A DNA stretch of 64,000 bases from Microtetraspora glauca. Its GTDB lineage: Bacteria; Actinomycetota; Actinomycetes; Streptosporangiales; Streptosporangiaceae. Below are positions 42,082 through 50,715 of this stretch, piece by piece. Where the stretch lies: positions 57,944 to 121,943 of the forward strand of contig BBYL01000031.1 in the NCBI GenBank assembly GCA_001570385.1, read 5' to 3'. A model generated the notes under the pieces. It had not been told where the DNA came from. It saw only the letters and a list, made by a program, of their open reading frames with translations, and did no database searches. The position numbers and the translations under genes were made by a program. The first letter of the stretch is position 1. Each line of letters begins with the position of its first letter.

Positions 42082-43017
42082 ATGAGTTCAAACATCACTC
42101 CCTTCCGTGTGGAGATCCCCCAGGCGGCCTTGGACGACCTCCAGACGCGGCTGGACCTCGCCCGCTTCACCGACGAGGTCTCCGACGCCTACGGCGTGAG
42201 CGTCAGCCGGGTCCGGCGGTTGGCCGAGTACTGGCGGAACGGCTACGACTGGCGCGCCTGGGAGGCGCGGCTCAATGCCTATCCGCAGTTCACCACCGAC
42301 ATCGACGGGCAGCGGATCCACTTCCTCCACGTACGCGCCGCCAGGGAGGACGCGCTGCCGCTGATCCTCACCCACGGCTGGCCCGGTTCGATCGTGGAGT
42401 TCCTCGACGTCATCGAGCCGCTGTCCGAGGACTTCCACCTGGTGATCCCGTCGCTCCCCGGGTTCGGCTTCTCCGGGCCCACCACGGAGGGCGGCTGGGG
42501 CACCGTACGCACCGCCCAGGCATGGGCGGAGCTGATGGAACGCCTCGGATACGACCGCTACGGCGCGGTCGGCAACGACGCCGGCTCGATGGTCTCGCCG
42601 GAGATCGGCCGCATCGCTCCTTCCAACGTCGTGGGCGTGCACGTCACGCAGGTCTTCTCCTTCCCCTCCGGTGACCCCGCCGAGTTCGTGGACATGACCG
42701 AGGAGGAGCAGGCTGCGATGGGGGTGCTGCAGCGGTTCTGGGAGGAGATGGGCGCCTTCAACACGCTGCACTCGCAGCAGCCGCAGACGCTGGCCCACGC
42801 GCTCGCCGACTCGCCGGTCGGGTTGCTGGGCTGGAACGCCCAGCTGTTCGACCACGACCTCGACGACGACTTCGTGCTCACCAACGTCGCGCTCTACTGG
42901 CTCACCGGCACCGCGGGCTCCGCGATCCGCATGTACTTCGAGAACGCCAAGGCCGCGCCGCCACCGGCCGAACCCACCACGACGCCGATCGGGCTCGCCT
43001 CGGCCAAGGGCGACTAG
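42082..43017 (+). pseudogene. epoxide hydrolase (EHN type), C-terminally truncated
   Basis: 311 residues from ATG 42082 after GGAGG. N-terminal EHN domain (FRVEIPQAALDDLQTRLDLA) and the alpha/beta hydrolase core with oxyanion HGWPGS (H98) and nucleophile D166 in VGNDAGSM are intact. Full-length members are about 380 residues; the chain stops after PTTTPIGLASAKGD, before the expected segment with the catalytic His and Asp/Glu relay. The missing end coincides with the end of the truncated kinase on the other strand (43014). It should be inactive as a hydrolase. Confidence 0.75.
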
Positions 43018-44385
43018 GGTCTCCTCCAGGGGCGGAGGGCCAGCTCGGCCTTGAGAGTGATCGCCGACAGGGTGATACCGAGCAGGTCGTGCACGTCCCT
43101 CGCCACCCGGAGCCGCTCGGCGACCACGGCGCTCCTGGCGACCTGCATGCGCAGGCCGCGCAAGCGTCCGGCCGCCTCGGGGAACCGGTTGAACGCGAAC
43201 ACCCCGATGGCCATCGTGATCATCGACGCGACCTGGTAGAGCGAATATCCGCCCACCTCTGGATAGAGCTGCAGCAGAAACGCGGTGCCGACGGCGACGA
43301 CCGCGACGACGGGCACCGACCAGCGTGCGGGCAGCCACAGCAGGGTGTTGGCCACGGACATGCCGACCAGCGCCGACATGCTGCCGTTCCCCACGTAGAG
43401 GGTGGCCGCGCCGACGATGAGGATGTGCAGCGGGAGCGTCCACCGCCAAGCGGAGGGAGCCGAAGCCCTGGGGAAACCGTGGTAGAGCTGGAACGCGACA
43501 GCCAGTGGCGCGACCACGGCGGCGACGGCCCAGCGACCCGGATCCGCGGTGCCGCTGTCGGCGACGTTGGTGAGCGCGATGACAGACACGTTGACGGTCA
43601 TGGCGGCGAGGGCCCACCGCGAGAGGCGCGACGTGTCGTCCGGCAGGTCGGTCCGGGCTGTGGCCGGCGGTTCGCCGGGGGTGGCGGCGACCGTTCTGGC
43701 CTCCGCGGCAGCCTCGCGTGAGATGTCCGCGATGACGGCGAGCGTGCCGGTGGTGGGCGGGTTCCGGCGGGACGCGCGCAGGATGTGAGCGAGCCGGACG
43801 CCGATGGCCCGGCGCAGGTCACCGGCCGCACGCAGACGCTCGTTCGCCGCTTCCAGCTCGGCGAGCTGCCGGTTGGCCGTCTGGGTCTCACTGAGCAGCA
43901 CGGCCAGTCGCACCAGGGCGAACAGCGTGAGCCCCACGTTCATGTCGACGATCGTGAAGCTGACGACTGTGGCGAGGTCAGGGCCGTGCAGCACGCCCGC
44001 CACCGACGTGTCGGCCAGCAGCACCATCCCGAACAGCAGCCATCCCGCCGGACCCGCGACGCTCAGCGGCATCGCGGCGGCCAGCGGCCCCGCTATGGGT
44101 CCCCACAGCATGGGGGAAGGGAAGGTAGGGGCCGAAGGTCGCGACCGCGAGTACGGGAACGGCGCGGCGCCCGCCCCGGGCGACGAGTGCGAAGAGGCCG
44201 ACGACGGCCACGATGAGGCTCAGGCAGATCCCGAGGATGGGAGGCGAGGACTGCCCTCGGATGTTCGCCATGGCGACGATGATCGTGAACCGTGTCGGGA
44301 CGAGCAGGGCGACGTAGCCAAGCACCAGCATCCAGCTGGTAGACGGGCTGAGCCGTGGCCACCCGTTCCCTTTCGCCCCCGTCAC
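43014..44385 (-). pseudogene. decayed sensor histidine kinase (frameshifted and truncated)
   Basis: The first frame (start at 44385) encodes two to three membrane helices (SWMLVLGYVALLVPTRFTII, LSLIVAVVGLFALVARGG) and ends in homology at ATFGPYLPFP near 44110, where the next frame continues with LWGPIAGPLAAAMPLSVAGP, so one frameshift splits the gene. The second frame reaches the HisKA_3 helix ERLRVARDVHDLLGITLSA and ends abruptly as LALRPWRRP. The whole ATP-binding HATPase domain is missing. The stop lies in the same CTAG as the truncated epoxide hydrolase stop. Confidence 0.75.
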
Positions 44386-44407
44386 CTGCGTTGTTTATCA
44401 CGCTTAG

Positions 44408-44737
44408 TATGCGCAAGCGCACGTGTCCGGCTTCATGCTCAAGGACTCCCGGCCAGAGGACCTGGTGAACGCCATCCGCGACGTCGCGGCCGGCGGCCGG
44501 GTCGTCGACCAGAAACTCGCCTACGCCGCGCTCGACGTTCCCGCCAACCCGCTGACCGATCGTGAAGCCGACGTCCTGCGCCTGACCGGCGCCGGTGCCG
44601 CGCCCCGGGACATCGCCAAGGACCTGCACCTCAGCTACGGAACCGTGCGCAACTACCTCGCCTCCGCCGTGACCAAGCTGAACGCCCGCACCCGGCTGGA
44701 CGCGGTCCGCATCGCCACCGAGGCGGGCTGGCTCTGA
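44408..44737 (+). pseudogene. response regulator remnant lacking most of the receiver
   Basis: The frame begins after an in-frame TAG at 44405 and enters the receiver's end, HVSGFMLKDSRPEDLVNAIR, with the switch Lys. It then has a complete helix-turn-helix: LTDREADVLRLTGAGAAPRD and LHLSYGTVRNYLASAVTKLN, ending EAGWL. The phospho-acceptor half is absent. Its 5' end abuts the 5' end of the kinase remnant on the other strand, whereas kinase and regulator genes normally run in tandem. Confidence 0.75.
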
Positions 44738-45342
44738 GATCGCGCTGCCCCGAAACACCGGTGCACGAGCCGGCGGGCGTACTCGTCGGGCTGCTCCAGC
44801 AGGGTGCTCGCCGACCAGCGGCAGCTCACCGATCGGGTCGCCGGTCATCGTGTGGATGCTCATCGCGTCCTCCCTTCCCTGGAGCCGACACAGCCGCTGG
44901 CACGGAACCTCGGCGGTATTCGGACATCGCGTTCAGGCTGCGGCGGTGGCCCACGGCCGGGCTCAGCGATCAGTAGGCGAGAGCGATCCGGCCGTCGTCT
45001 CCGTCCCGGAGAGTCATCGAAAAGTAGCCCTGCGGCTACAGGTGGGATCCACGCTCACGAGACTGGAGCGATAATTCCGAAAATATCAGGAAATTTGGTG
45101 TATTTCGCATTGCGCCCTTCGATGGGTGGCCGGCCGGAACTACGGCGCGAACTCGCCGAAATGCCGCAGGCTATTTGAGGCTTGATTGGCATCTATTCCA
45201 TACGCCCCGTTGGTCGCATTTAGGTTATCCAAATGCCAATCGCGTAACAGGCGTGCGAGTCATGGTCTGGCATAGTAGTTTCCGGTCGGAATCTTGATTG
45301 CGGCCCTCATTGCGAGTGGCGGCCAAAGAAAGGCGACAGGAT
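44738..45342. other. intergenic region with a truncated start-like segment and an AT-richer stretch
   Basis: No intact gene. On the minus strand a strong site GGGAGGA precedes ATG 44863, from which MSIHTMTGDPIGELPLVGEH is read; one frame over it continues STLLEQPDEYARRLVHRC, so this may be the frameshifted 5' stub of a lost gene of unknown family. Bases 45070-45300 are much richer in A and T than their surroundings (GATAATTCCGAAAATATCAG and similar) and lead into the EF-hand gene, possibly as its promoter or leader. Confidence 0.45.
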
Positions 45343-45873
45343 ATGCAGAAAGCGGCCATCGATCGAGTAAAGCTCATCTTCACCCTGCTCGACGCCGACG
45401 GCACCGGCAGCCTCGAAGCCGAGGACTTCGACCTCATGGCGGCCCGAGTGGTCGCCGCGTCCCCCGGCTCCGACGAAGCGGCCAAGGCGGCCATGCTCGC
45501 CGCTTTCCGGCGCTACTGGACAACCCTGGCCGCCGAACTCGACGCCAACCGCGACGGCCGGGTCACTTTCGAGGAGTACACCGCGTGCGTCCTCTCCCCG
45601 GAACGTTTCGACGCGGCGCTCACCGACTTCGCCGAGTCCCTGGCCGCGCTGGGTGACCCGAACGGCGACGGCCTCATCGAGCGGGACCTCTTCGTGGCGC
45701 TCATGACGGCGATCGGCTTCGAGCGGGCGAACATCGACGCGCTCTTCGACGCGTTCCAGCCGTCGGACGACGACCAGATCGAGGTCGCGGTCTGGGCCGC
45801 GGGCATCAGGGACTACTACGGCCCGGAGAAGACGGGAATTCCAGGCGACCATCTGGTCGCGGTCCGGGGCTGA
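45343..45873 (+). CDS. EF-hand calcium-binding protein
   Basis: 176 residues from ATG 45343. It has three canonical 12-residue EF loops: DADGTGSLEAED (17-28), DANRDGRVTFEE (67-78) and DPNGDGLIERDL (105-116), and a degenerate fourth at about 139-150 (QPSDDDQIEVAV). This matches the calerythrin/CabB-like sarcoplasmic calcium-binding proteins of actinomycetes, soluble buffers or sensors of intracellular calcium. No signal peptide. Its upstream region is unusually A/T-rich. Confidence 0.93.
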   Translation: MQKAAIDRVKLIFTLLDADGTGSLEAEDFDLMAARVVAASPGSDEAAKAAMLAAFRRYWTTLAAELDANRDGRVTFEEYTACVLSPERFDAALTDFAESLAALGDPNGDGLIERDLFVALMTAIGFERANIDALFDAFQPSDDDQIEVAVWAAGIRDYYGPEKTGIPGDHLVAVRG

Positions 45874-46054
45874 TCGGACCGCGGTGGTGGACACACTGCT
45901 CGACGTGCTGGACGGAGCCGGAGGGGCAGCCGGTCCTGGTGGCGGATTCGTGACTCCGGTGGAGGGCATGGCGCGTTCCAGAAGGGCTTCCAGCCCACAT
46001 CACCACCCACGACCACCCGGACCGGTGGGGGCCGCCCGCCGAAGAGGAGAACGC

Positions 46055-47065
46055 GTGCCGGACGCACAGCACACCGGTGTCGAAGACGGCGTCGGCCTGA
46101 CCGCCCTCATGGTCGCCGCCGCGCGGGCGATCGAGACCCACCGGCCCGATGCCCTGGCGAGTGACACCTACGCCGAGCATTTCGTCCGCGCCGCAGAGGC
46201 GTCTGCGGCGTGGCCGGTCCGCCCTGCGGAGGTGCCGGACGGGGACGCGAACCCCTTGTGGGGCAGGCTGGGACGGTACTTCGGCCTGCGTACCCGAGTC
46301 CTCGACGACTTCCTCATCCGCTCGGCCCACGCGGGCGTCCGGCAGGTGGTTCTGCTCGGCGCCGGCCTTGATATGCGGGCTTTCCGGCTCGACTGGCCGC
46401 CGGGTCAGGTCGTCTACGAGATCGACCGCGACGGCGTCCTGGCGTTCAAACGCGACGTGCTCGACGGCCTCGCCCTCATCCCGGCGGCCACGCGCTGTCC
46501 GATCGCGGCCGATCTGCGCGATACGTGGGTTCGATCGCTGGTGAGCGCGGGCTTCGACCTGACCGCGCCGACCGCGTGGCTGGCCGAGGGCCTGCTGCTC
46601 TATCTCCCGTCGGCCGCCGAGCGTCGTCTCATCGAGACCGTGGACCGCCTGAGCGCCGACGGAAGCGCGCTGGCCTTCGAGGTCAAACTCGGGACGGAGT
46701 CTCCGGAGGTCCGCGCCAACCCCGTCTACGCCGCGACCAGACAACAGATCGGCGTCGACCTGCTCGCCCTGTTCGACAGGGAGCCACGCCCCGACTCCGT
46801 CGGCTCCCTGAGGGCGCGGGGCTGGTCCACCGCCATCCACACGCCCTTCGACTTCGCCCGTCAGCACGGCCGCGGTCCGCTCCCCGAACCGAACGACGCC
46901 CTGGCGAGCAACCGCTGGGTGTTCGCGACCAAGCGGGGCACGCGCGAGCGGTCAACGAGTGACCACCGAGCAGCGACCGAGAATGATCGGCACTCGCAGG
47001 GTGCGGTTCCTCCCGGCGAGCCGACAGGTGCGGCGGTCAGCCGAGCCAGCGGCCGTCGCGCATGA
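46055..47065 (+). CDS. class I SAM-dependent methyltransferase (TcmP/LCMT-like)
   Basis: 336 residues from GTG 46055, preceded by GAGGAG at 7 bases; a frame further upstream is not family-like. The SAM site is VVLLGAGLDMRAFRLDW (GAGLDMRA, 102-109), then VYEIDRDGVLAFK, and WLAEGLLLYLP, all diagnostic of the leucine carboxyl methyltransferase-like family (YktD/TcmP). The last about 45 residues extend beyond the usual end and overlap the gene at 47037 on the other strand. Such enzymes methylate small carboxylates or hydroxyls, often in natural-product pathways. Confidence 0.9.
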   Translation: MPDAQHTGVEDGVGLTALMVAAARAIETHRPDALASDTYAEHFVRAAEASAAWPVRPAEVPDGDANPLWGRLGRYFGLRTRVLDDFLIRSAHAGVRQVVLLGAGLDMRAFRLDWPPGQVVYEIDRDGVLAFKRDVLDGLALIPAATRCPIAADLRDTWVRSLVSAGFDLTAPTAWLAEGLLLYLPSAAERRLIETVDRLSADGSALAFEVKLGTESPEVRANPVYAATRQQIGVDLLALFDREPRPDSVGSLRARGWSTAIHTPFDFARQHGRGPLPEPNDALASNRWVFATKRGTRERSTSDHRAATENDRHSQGAVPPGEPTGAAVSRASGRRA

Positions 47066-47492
47066 GGTCGCGTCCCCGCAGCTCGTTCGCCTCACGCCAG
47101 GCCTGGACGCGCCGCGGCCGGATCAGGAAGTACTGGTAGGGCTCGTCGAGCTCGCGCGGGTCGAAACCGGTCTTGGTCGCGAACGCGTCGCCTGTCTTAG
47201 GGGCGAGGTCGGCGATGTCCACCGGCTCGGCGGTGCCGTCGACGATGACGACGTCGCGGGTCGGCCCGAGGCTGAGTCGCACCCGGCCGTCCGCCAGCAG
47301 GTTGCGGCCGGTGACCGAGGCGCGCGGCGTCGAGATGAGGAGCGCGGTCCCGTCCCAGAGATACGAGAGCGGGATGAGGTGGACGCCGCCCTGGGAGCCC
47401 GACGTCGCGACCCAGAGATCGACGTCGCTCTCCAGTTTCGCGCGAGTGTCCCGCAGCCTCTCCTCAAGTCCGCGCGGCGGCGCGCCCGTCAT
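47037..47492 (-). CDS. pyridoxamine 5'-phosphate oxidase-like (split-barrel flavin-binding) protein
   Basis: 151 residues from ATG 47492, which follows GGAGGAAGC; an ATG five codons before is less likely. It has the split-barrel strands DVDLWVATSGSQGGVHLIPL, LLISTPRASVTGRNLLADG, RVRLSLGPTRDVVIVDG and the tail YFLIRPRRVQAWREANELRG. Members bind FMN or F420 (the actinobacterial F420-dependent branch is common). The reaction is unknown. It overlaps the methyltransferase gene tail-to-tail by 29 bases. Confidence 0.88.
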   Translation of the reverse strand: MTGAPPRGLEERLRDTRAKLESDVDLWVATSGSQGGVHLIPLSYLWDGTALLISTPRASVTGRNLLADGRVRLSLGPTRDVVIVDGTAEPVDIADLAPKTGDAFATKTGFDPRELDEPYQYFLIRPRRVQAWREANELRGRDLMRDGRWLG

Positions 47493-47660
47493 GCTTCCTC
47501 CAGTCACTTCGTGAAGAGCCCTTCCTTCAGGGGACGGGCTCCGTCGGTCATCGGCCGGTTCGGCGTACGTGTGTATGTATCCGCTCGGCAGCCGGCACCG
47601 CCCCGAGACCGGCGGCTGTCTCGTGGTCGGCGACCAGGCAGGGCAGGGGGCGGTGACACG

Positions 47661-48293
47661 TCAGGGCGTGAGTGCCGGCGACGCGGCCTCCCATGCGAAC
47701 CCGTCCGGGTCGGTGAAAGGCCCGGCATCGCCACCGATCATGAGCCGGTGCGATCCGGTGCCGTCGGGAGAGACGCCGACGTCCTTGGCAAGGGCACGGC
47801 GCCTGTACAGCGCCAGCTTGACGGGACTCGACCCAGCGGCGAACTCGACGTACATGCGGCCGAAGCTCTTCGCCACGACAAGGCCTTGGTCGACGTAGAA
47901 CCTCTTGCTCGCGGCCACGTCCGCGACTCCCAGCAGGAGCACGATCTCGTCGATCTGCCGGGTGGCAGGGCCGGTGTCCTTCTTCGCCGAGGTCGCGACC
48001 TTCCAGATCGTCCCGTCCGGGGCTTGTACGACACCGCCGTAGCCCCAGAGCGACTTCGCGGCAGGCTTCAGAGCCGTGGCGCCGGCGTCGAGGGCGGCGT
48101 CGATGAGGCTGCTCACGGTGGCCGGCTGGGACACCGTGAGCGCCAGCGTGAACCCACGGAAGCCGGTTGTGGGTGCCTCCGAGGCCCGCAGGCGTATCTG
48201 CGTGTCCAGACCGAAGGCGGCGGTGTAGAAGCGGTCGGCGGCCGTGGGGTCGGCCACGTCGAGGGTTACGGATTCGATGGATGCCATGGTCAT
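47661..48293 (-). CDS. VOC family (glyoxalase-like) protein, two-domain
   Basis: 210 residues (ATG 48293; ATG 48287 is also possible). Two glyoxalase-like halves: IESVTLDVADPTAADRFYTA and IDEIVLLLGVADVAASKRFY, each a betaalphabetabetabeta unit. It may act as a dioxygenase, thiol-transferring or antibiotic-binding protein; metal ligands are not obvious. Its start overlaps the AraC regulator stop by one base (TGATG), so both are translated from one message. Confidence 0.85.
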   Translation of the reverse strand: MTMASIESVTLDVADPTAADRFYTAAFGLDTQIRLRASEAPTTGFRGFTLALTVSQPATVSSLIDAALDAGATALKPAAKSLWGYGGVVQAPDGTIWKVATSAKKDTGPATRQIDEIVLLLGVADVAASKRFYVDQGLVVAKSFGRMYVEFAAGSSPVKLALYRRRALAKDVGVSPDGTGSHRLMIGGDAGPFTDPDGFAWEAASPALTP

Positions 48294-48757
48294 CACGCTA
48301 GTTGCGGCTCGGCGACCGGCGCTTCTTGATTCCTGACCGGTCTTGTCACCTGTTTTGCGACACACGGCGGCATCCCCGCCGTAGCGCCCGTTGCGCGGCG
48401 CCGGTAGGCGCTGGGCGACATGCCGACCAGTTCGGTGAAGCGGGTGCTGAAGGTGCCCAGCGATGAGCAGCCGACCGCGAAGCAGACCTCGGTGACGCTG
48501 AGGTCGCCGCGACGCAGCAGCGCCGTCGCGCGCTCGATGCGACGCGTCATCAGGTACGCGTACGGCGACTCGCCATAGGCCAGCCGGAACTGGCGGCTGA
48601 GGTGCCCGGCGGACATGTTCACGCCGCGGGCGAGCGCCTCGACGTTCAGAGGCTGCGCGTACTCCCGGTCGATCCGGTCGCGGACGCGGCGCAGTCGGGC
48701 GAGGTCGCTCAGGCGGTGCGCCGTGGTGCGTGCGAGCCCCCACGAGGGGTGACACAT
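48293..48757 (-). CDS. AraC family transcriptional regulator (short, DNA-binding domain only)
   Basis: 154 residues from ATG 48757 with AAGGAG 6 bases upstream; the frame is open upstream to 48973 but that part has no family similarity. It holds both AraC helix-turn-helices: LNVEALARGVNMSAGHLSRQF and LSVTEVCFAVGCSSLGTFSTR, then FTELVGMSPSAYRRR. No ligand domain. Short AraC proteins of this kind are commonly co-transcribed with a VOC gene, as here. The 239 bases between it and the next gene hold no other supported feature. Confidence 0.88.
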   Translation of the reverse strand: MCHPSWGLARTTAHRLSDLARLRRVRDRIDREYAQPLNVEALARGVNMSAGHLSRQFRLAYGESPYAYLMTRRIERATALLRRGDLSVTEVCFAVGCSSLGTFSTRFTELVGMSPSAYRRRATGATAGMPPCVAKQVTRPVRNQEAPVAEPQLA

Positions 48758-48996
48758 GGGATAACTCCTTCTCATTGATGTTCGCGAGCACCTGGGTCGC
48801 ATGCCGAGGGAGGCGGCGGGGCGCTCGATGGCGATGACCGGCCTGCCGGCCTCGGCGGCCGACATCGCGAGCACCTCTGCGATGGTGCGGCCGCCGAGGG
48901 GGCGGTCGAGGACAGCGGCCTGGAAGCGCCGGCCGCCGTATTCTTCGCACGTGGTCGCGACGCCGGCCATCATGGCCGAATCGATGACCGGACGGC

Positions 48997-49413
48997 TCAG
49001 CGAAGTTCCTGGATGCGGACCAGGTTGCCCGCGGGGTCGCGGAAGGCGCAGTCACGGATGCCGTACGGCTGCTCGGTCGGCTCCTGGACGACCTCGGCGT
49101 CGCCGGCCTGCACCTTCTCGAAAGTGCCGTCGAGGTCCCGGGTGGCCAGCAGGATCCAGCCGTAGGTGCCCTTGGCCATCATCTCGACGATGGTGCGGCG
49201 CTCGTCCTCGGTGACCCCGGGATCGGCGGCCGGCGGCGCCAGGAGGATGGACGTGTCGGGCTGGCCGACAGGGCCGACCGTGATCCAGCGCATCTTGCCC
49301 TGTCCGACGTCGCTGCGGACCTCGAAGCCAAGGGTGTCGCGGTAGAAAGCCAGGGACGCGTCAGGGTCGTCATGCGGGAGGAAGCTCGTATGAATGGTGA
49401 TGTCCATGGCCAT
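48997..49413 (-). CDS. VOC family protein, single-domain
   Basis: 138 residues from ATG 49413 (or 49407). Glyoxalase-like fold: FLPHDDPDASLAFYRDTLGF, RWITVGPVGQPDTSILLAPP, then GIRDCAFRDPAGNLVRIQEL with the C-terminal Glu typical of a metal site. The segment just upstream of its start is similar to the 3' end of the AraC gene, which suggests that it once had its own AraC partner. Confidence 0.9.
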   Translation of the reverse strand: MAMDITIHTSFLPHDDPDASLAFYRDTLGFEVRSDVGQGKMRWITVGPVGQPDTSILLAPPAADPGVTEDERRTIVEMMAKGTYGWILLATRDLDGTFEKVQAGDAEVVQEPTEQPYGIRDCAFRDPAGNLVRIQELR

Positions 49414-49500
49414 CAGGCTAGGTGCGGCTCCGTGACCCGCGCTTCTCGATTCCTGCTCGATCTGACCACCTGCTTCGCCACACACAGTCGCGTCCCCGTC
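49414..49500 (-). pseudogene. 3' remnant of a second AraC-type regulator
   Basis: On the minus strand the bases before the VOC start are visibly similar to the last 80 bases of the AraC gene before the other VOC gene: GCGGCT...GCGCTTCT.GATTCCTG and the ACCTG.TT.GC.ACACA block recur in order (48296-48372 against 49417-49490). The remainder of the regulator is gone, and 49501-49721 contains nothing else that I can support. Confidence 0.5.
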
Positions 49501-49721
49501 GTCGCGCGCATCGCCTGGCGCCGCGTCGCCCACACCAGTCGCCGGGCCGGCGGCTCTCAAACCGACTGACATATGGCTCCCGGATCCACCTTCGTAGCCA
49601 GAAGTCTCCGCCCGTCGATCGCCCCGAGTAGGTACGCCGGCAGGGCGATCGTCGGGGTTTCGGCGGGACCACGGGCGACGGCATAGACACGTGGCCCGGG
49701 GAGTTGTGGTGGTTCGTGACC

Positions 49722-50276
49722 ATGGATCAAGATCTCCGGCTGGATCTGCATCCGCTCCTGGCGGATCGGTTCAGCCCGTACCAGTTCGACCCGGCCGGCG
49801 TCATCGATGATGAGATGCTCGGGTTGCTGTTGGAGGCCGCGCGGTGGGCGCCTTCTGCGGGGAACTCCCAGCCGTGGGGATTCTTCCCGGTCCGTCCTGG
49901 TGAGCCGGACCATGCGCGGGTCACCCGGTTTCTCGCACGTAGCTCGGCGCGATGGGCATCGAACGCAGGGCTCTTGATCGTGAATTTGACTCGGCGGTTC
50001 GTCGACGACACCGACTTGGTCTTTTCGGAGTTCGCCGACTACGACCTCGGACAGGCCGTGGCACACCTGACGGTGCAAGCACAAGCGATGGGACTGACGT
50101 GCCACCAGTTCCGCGCCTTCGACAGGGACGGTCTGACCGGGGAACTGCGGCCGAACCCAGGCTGGGTGGTCATGTCGATGACGGCCGTCGGGGCCCCGGC
50201 CGATCGCGGGCAGCAGGTGCGGTGGCGGCGCAGCGTGGCCGAACTGCGCAGCGATCCATGGAGCGAAGACCGCTGA
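49722..50276 (+). CDS. nitroreductase family protein
   Basis: 184 residues from ATG 49722 (an upstream GTG at 49704 is possible; neither has a strong ribosome site). FMN-binding signature: PLLADRFSPYQFDP (Arg/Ser near the start), LLEAARWAPSAGNSQPWGFF, DLGQAVAHLTVQAQAMGLTC and the C-terminal ADRGQQVRWRRSV. It belongs to the oxygen-insensitive nitroreductase/flavin oxidoreductase fold; substrates may be quinones or nitro compounds. A SoxR/MerR-like operator lies 80 bases downstream. Confidence 0.92.
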   Translation: MDQDLRLDLHPLLADRFSPYQFDPAGVIDDEMLGLLLEAARWAPSAGNSQPWGFFPVRPGEPDHARVTRFLARSSARWASNAGLLIVNLTRRFVDDTDLVFSEFADYDLGQAVAHLTVQAQAMGLTCHQFRAFDRDGLTGELRPNPGWVVMSMTAVGAPADRGQQVRWRRSVAELRSDPWSEDR

Positions 50277-50355
50277 TCGAGGTTTCGGTGGACGTGCACG
50301 AGGGCGAAGAGCGCTATCAGGTCGAAGTCGTGTACTGCGCCGCAGGATGGTTTGA

Positions 50356-50373
50356 CCTCAACTCAAGTTGAGG
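50356..50373. promoter_or_regulatory. MerR/SoxR-box-like palindrome
   Basis: CCTCAACTCAAGTTGAGG has 8-base perfect arms (CCTCAACT / AGTTGAGG) around CA and is preceded by a -35-like TTGACC (50352-50357). It closely resembles the SoxR-type operator CCTCAAGTTAACTTGAGG. The gap 50277-50715 (439 bases) holds no intact gene downstream of it, so it is an orphan site. Confidence 0.55.
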
Positions 50374-50691
50374 TTGCCGGCTTCTCTGTGCCGATGTGGC
50401 ACGAGCCGAGCGCAGGGAAGTCGGTGGAGAGATCGGCCGGGCCGCGTTCGAGGTGACGATGGACGGTGGCCGCAGCGGACGCGCACGCCGCGATCGAGTC
50501 GCGCAGTGACCTGGGCAAGACTCTCCTCCTGATCCAACAGCGTTCCGGGACATCGCTCCCGTGGTCGTGGTCATCCTGGAAGCGCAGGTCAAGCGGTGCC
50601 GGTGGCGGTGATGACATCGACGCCGGTCGTAGGCGCGCGACGAAACCCGTACGAGGGCGCGCTCGGGCTGCCCGCATATCTCAGATATACA

Positions 50692-50705
50692 AACGATCGG
50701 TCGTT
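50692..50705. promoter_or_regulatory. TetR-type operator before the TetR-thioesterase operon
   Basis: AACGA (50692-50696) and TCGTT (50701-50705) are inverted arms around TCGG, 11 bases before the TetR start; TATCTCAGATA lies just before it. ACGATCGGTCGT-type sites are the usual targets of TetR regulators in actinomycetes, so autoregulation is likely. Confidence 0.6.
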
Positions 50706-50715
50706 AATGTAGTTT

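Noticed and set aside
49704..50371. Small frame after the nitroreductase (ending in the palindrome at 50356) as a gene
   Set aside because: Only about 37 codons from the last ATG, no convincing ribosome site, and its end is the palindromic operator-like site.
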